A DNA stretch of 64,000 nt from Akkermansia massiliensis (GCF_023516715.1 NZ_JAMGSI010000002.1:806001-870000), one strand, 5' to 3'; shown: positions 44,181 through 53,660, counted from the first letter of the stretch. The notes: generated by a model from the sequence alone, not told the origin. Translations and numbers: made by a program.

Positions 44181-44960
44181 ATGATGCAGTTTTGCGTGTT
44201 GGGCAGCGGCAGCGGAGGAAATGCCACCATCGTCAAGGCGGGGGAAACCGTCCTGCTGGTGGATGCCGGGTTCAGCGCCGCCAGGCTGCGGGATAAAATG
44301 AAATCCGCCGGCGTGGAACCGGAGGAGCTGGACGCCATTCTGCTCACCCATGAACACACGGACCACATGAAGGGCGTGCATCAGTTCACCAGGAAATACA
44401 CCGTGCGCGTCTATGCCACCCGCCATACGGCCATGTGCGTTCAGGAAAAGGCGCCGGAAGCCCCCTGGGCCTACTTTGAAAAAGGGCAGTCCTTTAAAAT
44501 AGGGGATATCGTCATCACCCCCTTTGCCACCTACCATGACGCCGTGGACCCGGTGGGATTCAAGTTTGAAACGGAACGGTCCAGCCTGGGCTTCATTTCC
44601 GATACGGGGCAGGCCCCCGGCTGCGTGGCGGAACACCTCTCCATGGTGGACAGCCTGGTGGTGGAATCAAACTATGATCCGGACATGCTGGCGGCCACCC
44701 CCAAGCGGCCCTGGCCGTTGAAGCAGCGCATCGCCTCCACGCACGGGCACCTTTCCAATGAACAGGCCTGCGACCTGCTGAGGCGCATCGCCCATGACGC
44801 CCTGAAAAACGTAGTGCTGGCCCACCTGAGCGCAGAAAGCAATTCTCCGGAATTGGCAGAAAGCCTGATGCGTGCTACCCTGCATGACATGGGACTGGCT
44901 TCCACCTCCCTGTTCTGCGCCAGCCAGGACTCCTGCCTGCCGTGGATACGGGTCTGCTGA
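44181..44960 (+). CDS. Metallo-beta-lactamase-fold hydrolase (YycJ/WalJ type)
   Basis: 259 aa. Starts with CVLGSGSGGNATIV, then LLVDAGFSAARLRDKM and the zinc motif LTHEHTDHMKGV (HxHxDH), with later ligands in THGHLSNEQ and LAHLSAESNSPE. This is the WalJ/YycJ branch, probable exonuclease-like or phosphodiesterase enzymes tied to wall homeostasis in Gram-positives; the role outside them is not settled. It is divergent from mraZ and followed 28 nt later by the TRIC gene. Confidence 0.85.
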   Translation: MMQFCVLGSGSGGNATIVKAGETVLLVDAGFSAARLRDKMKSAGVEPEELDAILLTHEHTDHMKGVHQFTRKYTVRVYATRHTAMCVQEKAPEAPWAYFEKGQSFKIGDIVITPFATYHDAVDPVGFKFETERSSLGFISDTGQAPGCVAEHLSMVDSLVVESNYDPDMLAATPKRPWPLKQRIASTHGHLSNEQACDLLRRIAHDALKNVVLAHLSAESNSPELAESLMRATLHDMGLASTSLFCASQDSCLPWIRVC

Positions 44961-44988
44961 ATCCGCCTCTTTCCTTCCTCCTGCCGCC

Positions 44989-45675
44989 ATGTTCCTCTCC
45001 ATCTGTGAAATCATGAGCACGATCATTGGAGCCCTGGCGGGATCCATTGCTTCTTCGCGCGTGAAAATGGACCTGTTCGGCGTGATTGTCTGCGGCACCC
45101 TGGCGGCCCTGGGCGGAGGGACCGTGCGCGACCTTCTGCTGGACATTCCGGTGTACTGGACGCTGCCCTCCGGGGAAATCTTTGTCCTGGCCGCCGTCGT
45201 CACCAGCCTGGGAACCTTTTACGTGGCCCAGAAATACCCGCCGCCCATGGGCACCATCCGCGTGGCGGACGCCATCGTTCTGGCCCTCTTCGGCATGATC
45301 GGCACGGAAAAATCCTACCTCCACGGCTATACGCCCACCGTTTCCGTGATGATGGGCATCTGCACCGGCGTGGCGGGCGGCCTGCTGCGCGACGTGCTCA
45401 CCGGAAACGTTCCCTACGTGTTCCGCCCCGGGGAACTGTACGCCACCGCGGCCCTCCTGGGAGGCGTGGCGTACGCGGTGCTTTACTACTTCGGGATCGA
45501 CTCCTCCACCTGCTTCGTGACGGGCTTCGTGGTCACGCTCTCCGTGCGCCTGGCGGCCATCCGCTGGAACTGGAACCTGCCTTCCTACATTCCCCTGTTC
45601 TCCCCGGAGGCGGAACCGGAAGCCATGGAGGAAGAGGAAAAGGAGATTCTTTCCGGGAAACCCGGCGGACGGTAA
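44989..45675 (+). CDS. TRIC-family (UPF0126) membrane protein
   Basis: 228 aa from the ATG at 44989; residues upstream overlap the hydrolase gene. Seven hydrophobic segments in two repeated three-helix units plus one, each unit carrying the family signature: GTLAALGGGTVRDLLLD and GICTGVAGGLLRDVLTGNVP. These are prokaryotic trimeric intracellular cation channel homologues; some members carry glycine. The C-terminal tail is acidic (EAEPEAMEEEEKE). It converges with the HNH gene, with only 6 nt between stops. Confidence 0.85.
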   Translation: MFLSICEIMSTIIGALAGSIASSRVKMDLFGVIVCGTLAALGGGTVRDLLLDIPVYWTLPSGEIFVLAAVVTSLGTFYVAQKYPPPMGTIRVADAIVLALFGMIGTEKSYLHGYTPTVSVMMGICTGVAGGLLRDVLTGNVPYVFRPGELYATAALLGGVAYAVLYYFGIDSSTCFVTGFVVTLSVRLAAIRWNWNLPSYIPLFSPEAEPEAMEEEEKEILSGKPGGR

Positions 45676-45681
45676 TCCGCG

Positions 45682-46230
45682 CTACTTGTGGAAGCACCCT
45701 TCCATGCAATAGACGGAAAGCTTCTCCACCGTACCGTCCCGCTCGCAGCAGGAGCGCATGTTGCAGTGCGGGCACAGTTCCCGCACATTTGCTACGTCCA
45801 GGGTTCCCCGTTTTTCGTGAAGGGAATAAAGGTACTTCAGGTATTTCCCCTCCGCGATGCGGTGGTGGCTGTCCTTTTCCTTCAGCCCCTTCCATTCGTA
45901 CAGGCGTTTCCCGCCCTTGGAGGAATTGCAGGACTTGCATACCCTGACAACGTTATCCATGATATCTTCTCCCCCGCAGTCGCGGGGCAGGATATGCTCC
46001 GTGGTCAAATTCTTTTTTTCGCCGCAATAAATGCATTCTCCGGGATGTTCCATTTCCCTGACCCATTCGCGAACGGAGGAAGACCAATGTATGGTCCCTG
46101 CGCAAAGCTCCTTCCACTTGCTCATAATCATGCCGTAATTGGCCTTTCCGAAGCCGGAAGAAGAGGCAATGATTTTGGCATATTGGTAATAAATGATTTG
46201 GCGGACGGATTTGACGGCGGGAGGAGGCAT
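45682..46230 (-). CDS. HNH endonuclease-domain protein
   Basis: 182 aa. The HNH/zinc core is CIYCGEKKNLTTEHILPRDC with GG following (about 66-87), then NVVRVCKSCNSSKGGKRL: two CxxC pairs, His in TEHILP, Asn in DNVV. A second Cys cluster is at the C-terminus (CPHCNMRSCC and CMEGC). The N-terminal 55 residues have no known domain. Such single HNH proteins can be homing-type, restriction-type or DNA-repair nucleases; no methylase, intron or phage gene is next to it. Slightly AT-richer than its neighbours. Confidence 0.75.
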   Translation of the reverse strand: MPPPAVKSVRQIIYYQYAKIIASSSGFGKANYGMIMSKWKELCAGTIHWSSSVREWVREMEHPGECIYCGEKKNLTTEHILPRDCGGEDIMDNVVRVCKSCNSSKGGKRLYEWKGLKEKDSHHRIAEGKYLKYLYSLHEKRGTLDVANVRELCPHCNMRSCCERDGTVEKLSVYCMEGCFHK

Positions 46231-46284
46231 GATGAGGATATAAAAGCTGCTTGTTGAATGATGCTGTCCGGATTTTCCGGAGCT

Positions 46285-47634
46285 TTACTTGCCCAGGCAG
46301 AAGGAGGAAAAAATGGCGCCCAGCACGTCCTCCGTATCCACGGCTCCGGTGATTTCCCCCAGATGCGTCAGGGCTTCCCTCAGTTCCAGAGCCGTGAATT
46401 CCGGGCTCTCCTGCCGGGAGATGGATTCAGAAGCCAGCCGGACATGCTCCAGGCACAGGCCCAGTTCATGCTGGTGCCGGGCGTTGATGGCTACCAGGGA
46501 GCTGCCCGTTTCACCGGGCAGGGAGGAAGCGAAGGCCCGGACGATGGCTTCTTCCAATTCCTTTCTGCCTGCTCCGGTGGCGCAGGAAAAACGGATGCCG
46601 GGAACGGCCTCCCAGTCCGGGTGGATTCCCAGGTCGCACTTGTTCAGAATCAGCAGCCGGGGCGCGGTACGGGCGGCCGTGGGGAAAGCCTCTGTCCGGG
46701 GCGCGGAGGCGTCCGCCACTTCCAGAACCAGGTCGGCGGTTTCCAGCGCCCTGTTGGTACGAGTGATGCCGGCCTGTTCAATCACATCGGAAGATTCCCG
46801 GACGCCTGCCGTGTCAATCAGCCGCAGAGCCAGCCCGGCGAGCTGGATGGATTCCTCCACCGTGTCCCGCGTGGTTCCGGCGATATTGCTGACAATGGCC
46901 CGGTCATACCCCAGCAGGGTATTCAGCAGGCTGGATTTTCCGACGTTGGGCGGTCCGGCGATCGCCGTGCGGATGCCTTCACGCAGAAGACGGCCGCCCT
47001 CGGCGGTCCGCAGCAGCCCGGAAAGCTTTTCCTCCATGCTCCGGAGCCGCGCCAGCAAACCGGAAGCGGTGTCCGGGGAAATATCTTCATCCGGAAAATC
47101 AATGTAGGCCTCAATATGGGCCAGGACGTGAACCAGGCTGTCCTTCAGTTCGTCCACCTGGGAGCCGATGCCCCCGTCCAGCTGGGTTTGCGCGGCTTTC
47201 AGGGCTAGGTCGCTCCCGGCGGAAATCACGTCCATCACGGCCTCAGCCTGGGTCAGGTCCATGCGTCCGTTCAGGAAGGCCCTCTTCGTGAACTCGCCCG
47301 GTTCCGCCGGGGAAGCTCCGCACCGGTACAGGCGTTTCAGCAGGCGGTCTGTCACCAGCATGCCGCCGTGGCAGGAGATTTCCACGGTATCTTCCCCCGT
47401 ATAACTGGCCGGGGCCGGGAACCAGGTGATGAGCGCCTGGTCAATGGCGGTTCCCTCCGCGTCCAGAATGCGGGCCAGCGTTGCCCGGCGCGGCTGGAGG
47501 CGTTCCGTGAAGGCCGCGGGGGTGCATTGTTTCAGGATGGCCATGCAGCTGGGACCGCTCATGCGGATGACGGCAATGGCTCCCTGTCCTGCGGCGGTGG
47601 CCTGCGCGGCTATGGTGCGTTCCGGGTCAATCAT
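46285..47634 (-). CDS. mnmE: tRNA uridine-5-carboxymethylaminomethyl modification GTPase MnmE
   Basis: 449 aa. N-terminal folate-binding domain (TIAAQATAAGQGAIAVIRMSG shortened), GEFTKRAFLNGRMDLTQAEAV hinge, GTPase domain with AGPPNVGKSSLLN, IAGTTRDTVEE, DTAG and NKCD, and the C-terminal catalytic Cys in FCLGK. With MnmG it modifies wobble U34 of several tRNAs. Its ATG overlaps the mnmA stop (ATGA), so two enzymes acting on the same U34 are coupled. Confidence 0.97.
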   Translation of the reverse strand: MIDPERTIAAQATAAGQGAIAVIRMSGPSCMAILKQCTPAAFTERLQPRRATLARILDAEGTAIDQALITWFPAPASYTGEDTVEISCHGGMLVTDRLLKRLYRCGASPAEPGEFTKRAFLNGRMDLTQAEAVMDVISAGSDLALKAAQTQLDGGIGSQVDELKDSLVHVLAHIEAYIDFPDEDISPDTASGLLARLRSMEEKLSGLLRTAEGGRLLREGIRTAIAGPPNVGKSSLLNTLLGYDRAIVSNIAGTTRDTVEESIQLAGLALRLIDTAGVRESSDVIEQAGITRTNRALETADLVLEVADASAPRTEAFPTAARTAPRLLILNKCDLGIHPDWEAVPGIRFSCATGAGRKELEEAIVRAFASSLPGETGSSLVAINARHQHELGLCLEHVRLASESISRQESPEFTALELREALTHLGEITGAVDTEDVLGAIFSSFCLGK

Positions 47635-48704
47635 GGTTCTATGGATTCAAAAAAACCGCCCCCGAGCAACTTGCCTCCGTCGTAAAAAGCGCAGACCTGT
47701 CCCACGGCCAGCGCCCGGAGGGGCGTGTCAAAGCTCAGGCGCACCTTTCCTTCTTCCAGATATTCGCAGGAGGCCCATTCCGCCTTGGCGCGGTAGCGGG
47801 GCTGCGCCATCACGCGGGAGGGCAGGGGCGCCAGCGTATTGGAAATGCCGCCGACCACCGCATGGGCCGCATACAGTCCCTGCGTGGATGCGTCTTCATA
47901 CCCCAGGATCAGGCGGTTGCGTTTGACGTCCTTCCCCACCACCACGTAGGCGATTCCCTCCCGCGGTGAGGCGACGCCGTGGCCTTTCCTCTGGCCCATG
48001 GTGAACAGGTGCAGGCCGTTGTGGGAGCCGAGCGTCTTCCCCTCCGTATCCACGATTTTGCCGGGTTTATCCGGCAGGTAGTGGCGCAGGAAGTCGCTCA
48101 TCTTCACCTGGCCGATAAAGCAGATGCCCTGGCTGTCCTTCTTGCGCGCCGTGGGAAGGCCGTATTTGTCCGCCAGCACGCGGACCTCCGGCTTCAGCAG
48201 GTCCCCCAGGGGGAACACGGCGCGGGCTGTCTGGTCCGGGCGCATCAGGGACAGGAAGTAGGACTGGTCCTTGTTCGGGTCCCGCCCGCGCAGGATGAAG
48301 GAGCCCTGCGGCGTATCCAGCCTGCGGGCGTAGTGGCCGGTGGCTACGGAGTCAAACCCCTGCTCCAGGGCGTAATCCAGAAAGACGCCGAACTTCATTT
48401 CCCGGTTGCACAGCACGTCCGGATTGGGCGTGTATCCGGCGCGGTAGCCTTCAATCAGGTAATTCACGATGCGGGCGCGGTATTCGTCCACCAGGTCGAT
48501 GACCCGGAATTCAATGCCGATTTTTTTGGCGACGGACAGCGCGTCCTGAATATCCTGCTCCCACGGGCATTCGCCGGGAATGCCCTCGTCATTCACCCAG
48601 TTTTTCATGTAGGCCCCCACCACGTCATGGCCCTGCTCCACGAGCAGGGCTGCTGCCACGGAGCTGTCCACCCCGCCTGATAAGCCTACAAGAATGCGTG
48701 CCAC
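47631..48704 (-). CDS. mnmA: tRNA-specific 2-thiouridylase MnmA
   Basis: 357 aa from a GTG at 48704 (ARILVGLSGGVDSSVAA), where MnmA proteins begin; the frame extends upstream without similarity, and no ATG is well placed. Motifs are the PP-loop GLSGGVDSS, catalytic Cys in NPDVLCNREMKFG, second Cys in DSQGICFIG, and GATGHYAR-like SVATGHYARR. It thiolates C2 of wobble U34, complementing MnmE/MnmG. Confidence 0.95.
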   Translation of the reverse strand: MARILVGLSGGVDSSVAAALLVEQGHDVVGAYMKNWVNDEGIPGECPWEQDIQDALSVAKKIGIEFRVIDLVDEYRARIVNYLIEGYRAGYTPNPDVLCNREMKFGVFLDYALEQGFDSVATGHYARRLDTPQGSFILRGRDPNKDQSYFLSLMRPDQTARAVFPLGDLLKPEVRVLADKYGLPTARKKDSQGICFIGQVKMSDFLRHYLPDKPGKIVDTEGKTLGSHNGLHLFTMGQRKGHGVASPREGIAYVVVGKDVKRNRLILGYEDASTQGLYAAHAVVGGISNTLAPLPSRVMAQPRYRAKAEWASCEYLEEGKVRLSFDTPLRALAVGQVCAFYDGGKLLGGGFFESIEP

Positions 48705-48925
48705 GATGCTGAAAAAGAGATGAATATAATGAAGCGGCCTGCTTTTGGAAAGCCTTTCCCGCCTGCCTCTGTAAACCAAAGATGCCCCCGCAAGCCAAGA
48801 CAAAAAGCGTGGAAGACGAATATCCGGGGCGTAACCTGGGAAAACAAGAAGATGCCTTACAGTCTTTTTATGCAGGAAAGGGTTTGCACTAGTGACGCTT
48901 TTGTTGTCCGGATTTGGATGCCTCT

Positions 48926-49753
48926 TTAATTTTTCTGTTTGGGCAATCCTTTGTAAAGGTAGGCCGCTTTCGGCACCCGGCCGACGGTTCTGTCCAGCAG
49001 GGCCGGAATGTCCTTGTCCCTGTATCCGGCCAGACGCAGGTATTTTTTAACCTCCTGGGCCTTGGTCGGGAAGCAGGTCATCAGTTCCCTGATAAATCCG
49101 CGTTCTTTGCTTTTGATGGCGAATTGAGCGTTGTTGCTTCTCGAACTCAGCGCGCTTGTCTTGTTGAACAGCTTGGTATCGTTTCCTTCTGGCATTCCGG
49201 AGGCATGGTCGATGAGCATGTGGGCGAAGATTTCCGTAGCTTCAAAAGCATAATCTACCTGGCTGTGGAATTGTTTGATGATCAGAGCTTTTGCGGATAA
49301 ATAAAATCGAAGGGCCTCTTCCCTGCCTGGGAGGCTGCTATTCTTGTCCGTTAGCGCAAGGAAAGGGATGCTGTTCGTGAAAAACTCTTTTGCGTGGTGA
49401 TCTACGCTAGTGTAGGTAGCAAGCCATTCGACATTTTCGTAATCGTTGAGGTCAATGAACGGGGCCTTGGCAATCAGATAGCACAGGAAAAGCCCCTCCG
49501 TCAGCTCCTGAGGGGTGACGTCCTTTTTCCGGTAGCGGTTGGCTTCTTTCAATATTTTATCCGCCCCCTGGTAGAACGGAATGATCTGGCCACTGTCCAG
49601 CAGTTTCTTAAGCCGCAGGAGTTCCGGGTTTTGCTTGTTCAGATTCCTGATGGCGGAAGGAAGGGGGAGCTGGTCCTGCTCCGGAGAGGCTGAACAGGGA
49701 AAAGACAGCGAGTAAAGGACGAATAACAGAAGGAAGGGATAAGATTTATTCAT
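48926..49753 (-). CDS. Secreted hypothetical protein
   Basis: 275 aa with a clear signal peptide (MNKSYPFLLLFVLYSLSFPCSA). The rest is predicted helical, with no recognised domain or catalytic motif. The gene follows another secreted unknown by 18 nt, so the two form a pair and may act together in the envelope. No homologue name comes to mind. Confidence 0.75.
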   Translation of the reverse strand: MNKSYPFLLLFVLYSLSFPCSASPEQDQLPLPSAIRNLNKQNPELLRLKKLLDSGQIIPFYQGADKILKEANRYRKKDVTPQELTEGLFLCYLIAKAPFIDLNDYENVEWLATYTSVDHHAKEFFTNSIPFLALTDKNSSLPGREEALRFYLSAKALIIKQFHSQVDYAFEATEIFAHMLIDHASGMPEGNDTKLFNKTSALSSRSNNAQFAIKSKERGFIRELMTCFPTKAQEVKKYLRLAGYRDKDIPALLDRTVGRVPKAAYLYKGLPKQKN

Positions 49754-49771
49754 GATGCTAAAAACAGGAGG

Positions 49772-50761
49772 TTATGGATTGGCGGTAGAGTCGGCATGCA
49801 GGGCGTCGTCTGCTGTGCTGCGCGTGACGGTGCATCCGAATTTGGTGATGCTTACCTTGATATTTTTCAAGCCCCTGGTGGGGGAGTCTTTATTGGTTTC
49901 CCTTTCATCTTCGTACTCAAAACTGAAATCCTGGGAATACGTGTCATTGCCAACCTTGCAGCAGTCCTTGCCGTCGGCGTGTACGTACCACCCGCAGGTC
50001 CATGAAAAGGAATCGGGAAGTTTCATGTCCTGCAAGTGCTGCAAGCGAATATCCTTCTCCTTGTCCCATCTCCAGCCGATGTTGTCATGATGGTGGGCAT
50101 TCAGGGCATTGGGCCACATCAGCTGTTTTCCCGGGGTATGCACCGGTTTGAATCCTTCCGGGTCTTCTGCCCGTTCCATGATGGGAACATTGCTGAAACT
50201 GACCGCCAAGGGAAGAAAAGTCACGACAAGCTTGGAGGAAGCTCCCGGTCTGTCTTTCTCCTTGTCCCGGGGATGTTTTTCCACCCGTTTCCCGGAATGT
50301 TCCGCTTTAATGTCAGAGGGAACGAGAATGCTGAAAACGGAGGGTTCTCTTTTCGGCAGTTCTTCATCAAGGCTGGTTTTAACTCGAACCTTCAGGTTAG
50401 TATCCTCGGTAAGGTTTCTGCTGATGGTCAGCGTAGCTTGATTAATATCGTCATTTGATTTCTCAATGCTGGCCGCCTTCTCCGGCTCCAGGGACCATTC
50501 AAGGGAATCCGGGTCTACGTCCCTAACTCTCTTGCCGTTCAGGGCCAAGGTGACCACTTCTCCAATACCGACTTTGGTGCGTTTCCTGTCCTCGTCCTGG
50601 TCTCCTTGGTCGAGGAGGCATTGGGGAGAGACAACCTTGGTTTCCGATTCGATGTACAGGGAGCGGTCATCCGTGGTGGGAATGTCTTCTGCATGAACAA
50701 AGGTTGCCAGGGCATGCAGAAAAATGCCGGTAGAGGAAAGGCGGAAAGAGGGAAAGTTCAT
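49772..50761 (-). CDS. Secreted hypothetical protein, possible Ig-like N-terminal domain
   Basis: 329 aa from the ATG at 50761 (MNFPSFRLSSTGIFLHALA), which gives a usable signal peptide; 11 codons further upstream is an alternative. Residues about 60-140 look beta-rich (TKVGIGEVVTLALNGK, then WSLEPEK, then TLTISRNLTEDTNLKVRVKT), like Ig-type or invasin-type modules. A Lys/Arg/Asp-rich middle (about 155-175) precedes a His/Trp/Cys-containing C-terminal part (HHHDNIGWRWD, TCGWYVHADGKDCCKVG). No family is recognised. First gene of a two-gene secreted pair. Confidence 0.7.
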   Translation of the reverse strand: MNFPSFRLSSTGIFLHALATFVHAEDIPTTDDRSLYIESETKVVSPQCLLDQGDQDEDRKRTKVGIGEVVTLALNGKRVRDVDPDSLEWSLEPEKAASIEKSNDDINQATLTISRNLTEDTNLKVRVKTSLDEELPKREPSVFSILVPSDIKAEHSGKRVEKHPRDKEKDRPGASSKLVVTFLPLAVSFSNVPIMERAEDPEGFKPVHTPGKQLMWPNALNAHHHDNIGWRWDKEKDIRLQHLQDMKLPDSFSWTCGWYVHADGKDCCKVGNDTYSQDFSFEYEDERETNKDSPTRGLKNIKVSITKFGCTVTRSTADDALHADSTANP

Positions 50762-50903
50762 GCCAGGGTGCGAGCTGAGGAGAGTTATGCTCATGATAGT
50801 CTTCCGCCCCTTTTAATGTCAATGCATCCAAAAATATGTTAGATACAGTTTGCCGGGGGAAGAAACGGGCGGTTTTCCGGATGTTTACCGTCCTAGGAGG
50901 GGG

Positions 50904-51818
50904 CTAATGCTCCAGCTCCCGTATGATGCATTTCGCCAGCTCCCGGGGGGAGGCGGAGGGGGCAGCCGGAAGTTCCCGGAGCCATTGCTCCCGTTTCAAC
51001 CAGGTACGCTGGCGTTTGGCGTATTGCCGGGTGGCGAGCGCCAGTTTCGCCTGACAGGTTTCACGGGTGATTTCCCCGCGCAGCAGGCTGCGTATCAGCG
51101 CTAGGCCAAGCGTGCGTTCCGCCGTGGCGGAGCAGGGGCCCAGGGCAGCTGCTTCCTCCACGGCCCCCTCCTGCATCATGCGTGCGGCGCGGAGGGCGAT
51201 TCTCCCGTCCAGTTCCGGAACTTCCCTGGTGATGACCCAGCCGGGCCCCAGGGGCGGCTTCAGCCAGTTCCGCTTCCAGAAGGAAAGGGGTTTTCCTCCG
51301 GCAAGGACGATTTCCAGGTTGCGTTCCACATACCGCCGGTTGGAAGAATTGGTCAGGGCTGCGCCTTCCGGGTCCAGGGAAGCCAGCCTGGCGTGCAATT
51401 CTTCCGTGGAACAGTCCGCAAAAGCGGCGCGGAGGGCAGCGTCCCCCGGCGGCGCTTCCGACATGCCGTGGGAGAGGAATTTGAAGTACAGTCCGGAGCC
51501 GCCCGTGACGATGGCCGTTTTTCCGCGGGCATGGATATCCTCCACGCACCGCATGGCGCGGTGGTAGTGTTCCGTGGCGTCCCAGGGCATCCGGGCCGGA
51601 ATGATGGATACCATGTGGTGGGGAACGCGTGCCCGGTCTTCCGGGGAGGGAGCCGCCGTTAGAATGGGAAGCTCACGGTACACCTGGTAGGCGTCCGAAC
51701 CGACGATTTCCGCACCCAGCATTTCCGCCAGTTCCACGGCCACGGCGGATTTTCCCGACCCGGTGGGTCCGGCAAGGAACAGCGTAGCGGGAAGGCCTGT
51801 AGTAGAAATGCCGGGCAT
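50904..51818 (-). CDS. miaA: tRNA dimethylallyltransferase
   Basis: 304 aa from the ATG at 51818 (MPGISTTGLPATLFLAGPTGSGKS). Adds an isopentenyl group to A37 of tRNAs reading U-starting codons. Motifs are the P-loop GPTGSGKSA, GSDAYQVYR (canonical sDsmQvYrg), PHHMVSI, VTGGSGLYFKFL and NRRYVERNLEI. The C-terminal part is slightly short, ending YAKRQRTWLKREQWL plus a tail. 7 nt after the acetyltransferase gene. Confidence 0.95.
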   Translation of the reverse strand: MPGISTTGLPATLFLAGPTGSGKSAVAVELAEMLGAEIVGSDAYQVYRELPILTAAPSPEDRARVPHHMVSIIPARMPWDATEHYHRAMRCVEDIHARGKTAIVTGGSGLYFKFLSHGMSEAPPGDAALRAAFADCSTEELHARLASLDPEGAALTNSSNRRYVERNLEIVLAGGKPLSFWKRNWLKPPLGPGWVITREVPELDGRIALRAARMMQEGAVEEAAALGPCSATAERTLGLALIRSLLRGEITRETCQAKLALATRQYAKRQRTWLKREQWLRELPAAPSASPRELAKCIIRELEH

Positions 51819-51825
51819 GGCGCAG

Positions 51826-52428
51826 TCAGGATTTTTCCGGATGCCTGAGGCGTTCGGGCAGCGGCTTGTTTTCTGCGGGATTGCCGATCGCGAGACAGCC
51901 GGAAGGCACATCCCTGGTGACGACGGCTCCGGCGGCTACCACGGCTCCGGAACCGATGGTGACGCCTTTCAAAATGATGGCCCTGGTTCCGATGAAGCAG
52001 CCTTCTCCGATGTGAATGGGCTTGCCGTGCCCGGGATTTCCCCACGTGCTGCCCCAGCTGGCGCCGCTCCGGGGATAGTGCATGTCGTTGTCCAGAATCA
52101 GCGTGTCTGCGCCTATCAGCGTATGGCGCCCGATGTGGATGCCGTTGACGCAAACCAGGGTGGCTCCGCTGATGCCGCAGCCGTCCTCCACGGTGATGCG
52201 GGCTTCATTGGAAAGGGCCGCCAGGCAGGCATGGTGGGAAAGCACCGGATTCATCCGCGCCATGGAGTGGATGGTGACGCCGTTGCCGATGGTGATGCAA
52301 GCTCCCGGGAATTTTTTAATCCGGGGCAGGCCGGACAGGATGACGCCCGTTCCGGTACGCACTCCCCGGAGCTTGAGCAGCAGGCAGCCTATCTTTGAAA
52401 GGAACCGAATAATGAGCTTTTTTATCAT
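51826..52428 (-). CDS. Left-handed beta-helix acyltransferase (CysE/LacA/Maa group)
   Basis: 200 aa. An N-terminal hydrophobic/basic helix (MIKKLIIRFLSKIGCLLLKL) suggests membrane association. Hexapeptide repeats run from about residue 45 to 175 (ITIGNGVTIHS, ITVEDGCGISGATLVCV, IHIGEGCFIGTRAIILKGVTIGSG). The active-site-like stretch is DNDMHYPRSG. The family O-acetylates sugars or amino acids; here it probably decorates the surface glycan built by the neighbouring glycosyltransferases. Confidence 0.85.
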   Translation of the reverse strand: MIKKLIIRFLSKIGCLLLKLRGVRTGTGVILSGLPRIKKFPGACITIGNGVTIHSMARMNPVLSHHACLAALSNEARITVEDGCGISGATLVCVNGIHIGRHTLIGADTLILDNDMHYPRSGASWGSTWGNPGHGKPIHIGEGCFIGTRAIILKGVTIGSGAVVAAGAVVTRDVPSGCLAIGNPAENKPLPERLRHPEKS

Positions 52429-52490
52429 GGGAAGAAAGGCGAAAACAAGTTTTCTTTGGAAGCTCCGGAGGTAGAAGAAAAACCTGCCTG

Positions 52491-53660
52491 TCAGGAATCC
52501 GTGTTATTTTCCTCTTTCATGTCCAGCAGCGAGCCATAGACGTCCATAAAGTCTTGGGAAGTAGTTTGAATACTGAGCTTCCTTTTTATTTCCTCTATTC
52601 CGTATTTTCCCATGGCAATGGATTTATCCAGGGATTCCGTCACGGCAAGGACGGCTTGGCGAATGGCTTCGCTGTCTTTGACTGGGAGGATGTATCCGGA
52701 TTTGCCGTCTTCGACGTATTGTTTGCTCCCGGCATTGACCGTAGTGATAACCGGTAATTCCATACAGCGGGCTTCCTTGACAATGGTGGGTCCTGTATCG
52801 GCCAGAGTTGGAAGTAACAGGCACCAGGCCGTTTCCATCTGCTGCCTGAGTTGCATCCTGGATAGTTCCCCAAGCCAATGGATATTGGGAGGGCATTCGG
52901 AATTTAGCTTGGTGCGTAGTTTCCCGTTTCCTGCAATATAAAGGTCTACATGCGCCAGGGAGGGATCTTTAAAGGCTTCAATCAGAAAGGGAAGACCTTT
53001 ACGTTCGTTCAGTGATCCTGCGAACAGGCAGGATGGCCGTGTACTGGGAGCGCGTTTCTTTTCCTGGAACTCGGACTCAATGCCGTAGTCGATAAGATGG
53101 ATGGAGGCTGCCGGGTTGAGTTTCCGGACACATTCCGCAGCCCATGGTGATTCACATGTAATATGCTGGTATGCCGGAGTTGTTCGTTTTTCCCAGAATG
53201 CTTGAAGGTGCGCCAGAAAGGGCATTTTACTTTCCCGGCAATAGGCATGCAGGGCCCCCTGGTATGATAATAATCGGGAATACGGCTGGTTCATGCATGC
53301 CTTGGCATATGGAAATTCAATGCCCCATGCATGGACCAGGGCTGGTTTCAGGGAATGGAGAAGAAGGCGTATTCTTTTAGAGGCAAGAAAATGCCCGCTT
53401 AAAAGTCCCAGAGCCAAACTTGGATCAGGCAGAATGTGAATGGTCTGGCCTTTCAGTTGCCGGACGGTATGGGCCTTTACATATTTTTTGAGAGTAATCC
53501 AATGAATTTCATAGCGTTTTTGATGAGCCAGATCGCAGAAAAAAGCATAAATCCATGGAATCAAGGTGTGGTCTTGATCTTGAAACTCTTCAGGAAGCAA
53601 GCGTCCCAAAGGCATGTTTGCCAAAATGGCGATAACAGGAAGAGATGACCGATTTTCCAT
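52491..53660 (-). CDS. Glycosyltransferase family 4 protein
   Basis: About 389 aa from the ATG at 53660 (MENRSSLPVIAILANMP); a start 20 codons earlier is also in frame. The GT-B C-terminal domain is clear: CLFAGSLNERKGLPFLIEAF, LYIAGNGKLRTKL, then DTGPTIVKEARCMELPVI, which holds the GT4 nucleotide-sugar site (the E of the EX7E motif region). It is cytoplasmic and adds a sugar from a nucleotide donor to a lipid-linked glycan. Lower GC than the dcw region. 62 nt before the acetyltransferase. Confidence 0.85.
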   Translation of the reverse strand: MENRSSLPVIAILANMPLGRLLPEEFQDQDHTLIPWIYAFFCDLAHQKRYEIHWITLKKYVKAHTVRQLKGQTIHILPDPSLALGLLSGHFLASKRIRLLLHSLKPALVHAWGIEFPYAKACMNQPYSRLLSYQGALHAYCRESKMPFLAHLQAFWEKRTTPAYQHITCESPWAAECVRKLNPAASIHLIDYGIESEFQEKKRAPSTRPSCLFAGSLNERKGLPFLIEAFKDPSLAHVDLYIAGNGKLRTKLNSECPPNIHWLGELSRMQLRQQMETAWCLLLPTLADTGPTIVKEARCMELPVITTVNAGSKQYVEDGKSGYILPVKDSEAIRQAVLAVTESLDKSIAMGKYGIEEIKRKLSIQTTSQDFMDVYGSLLDMKEENNTDS

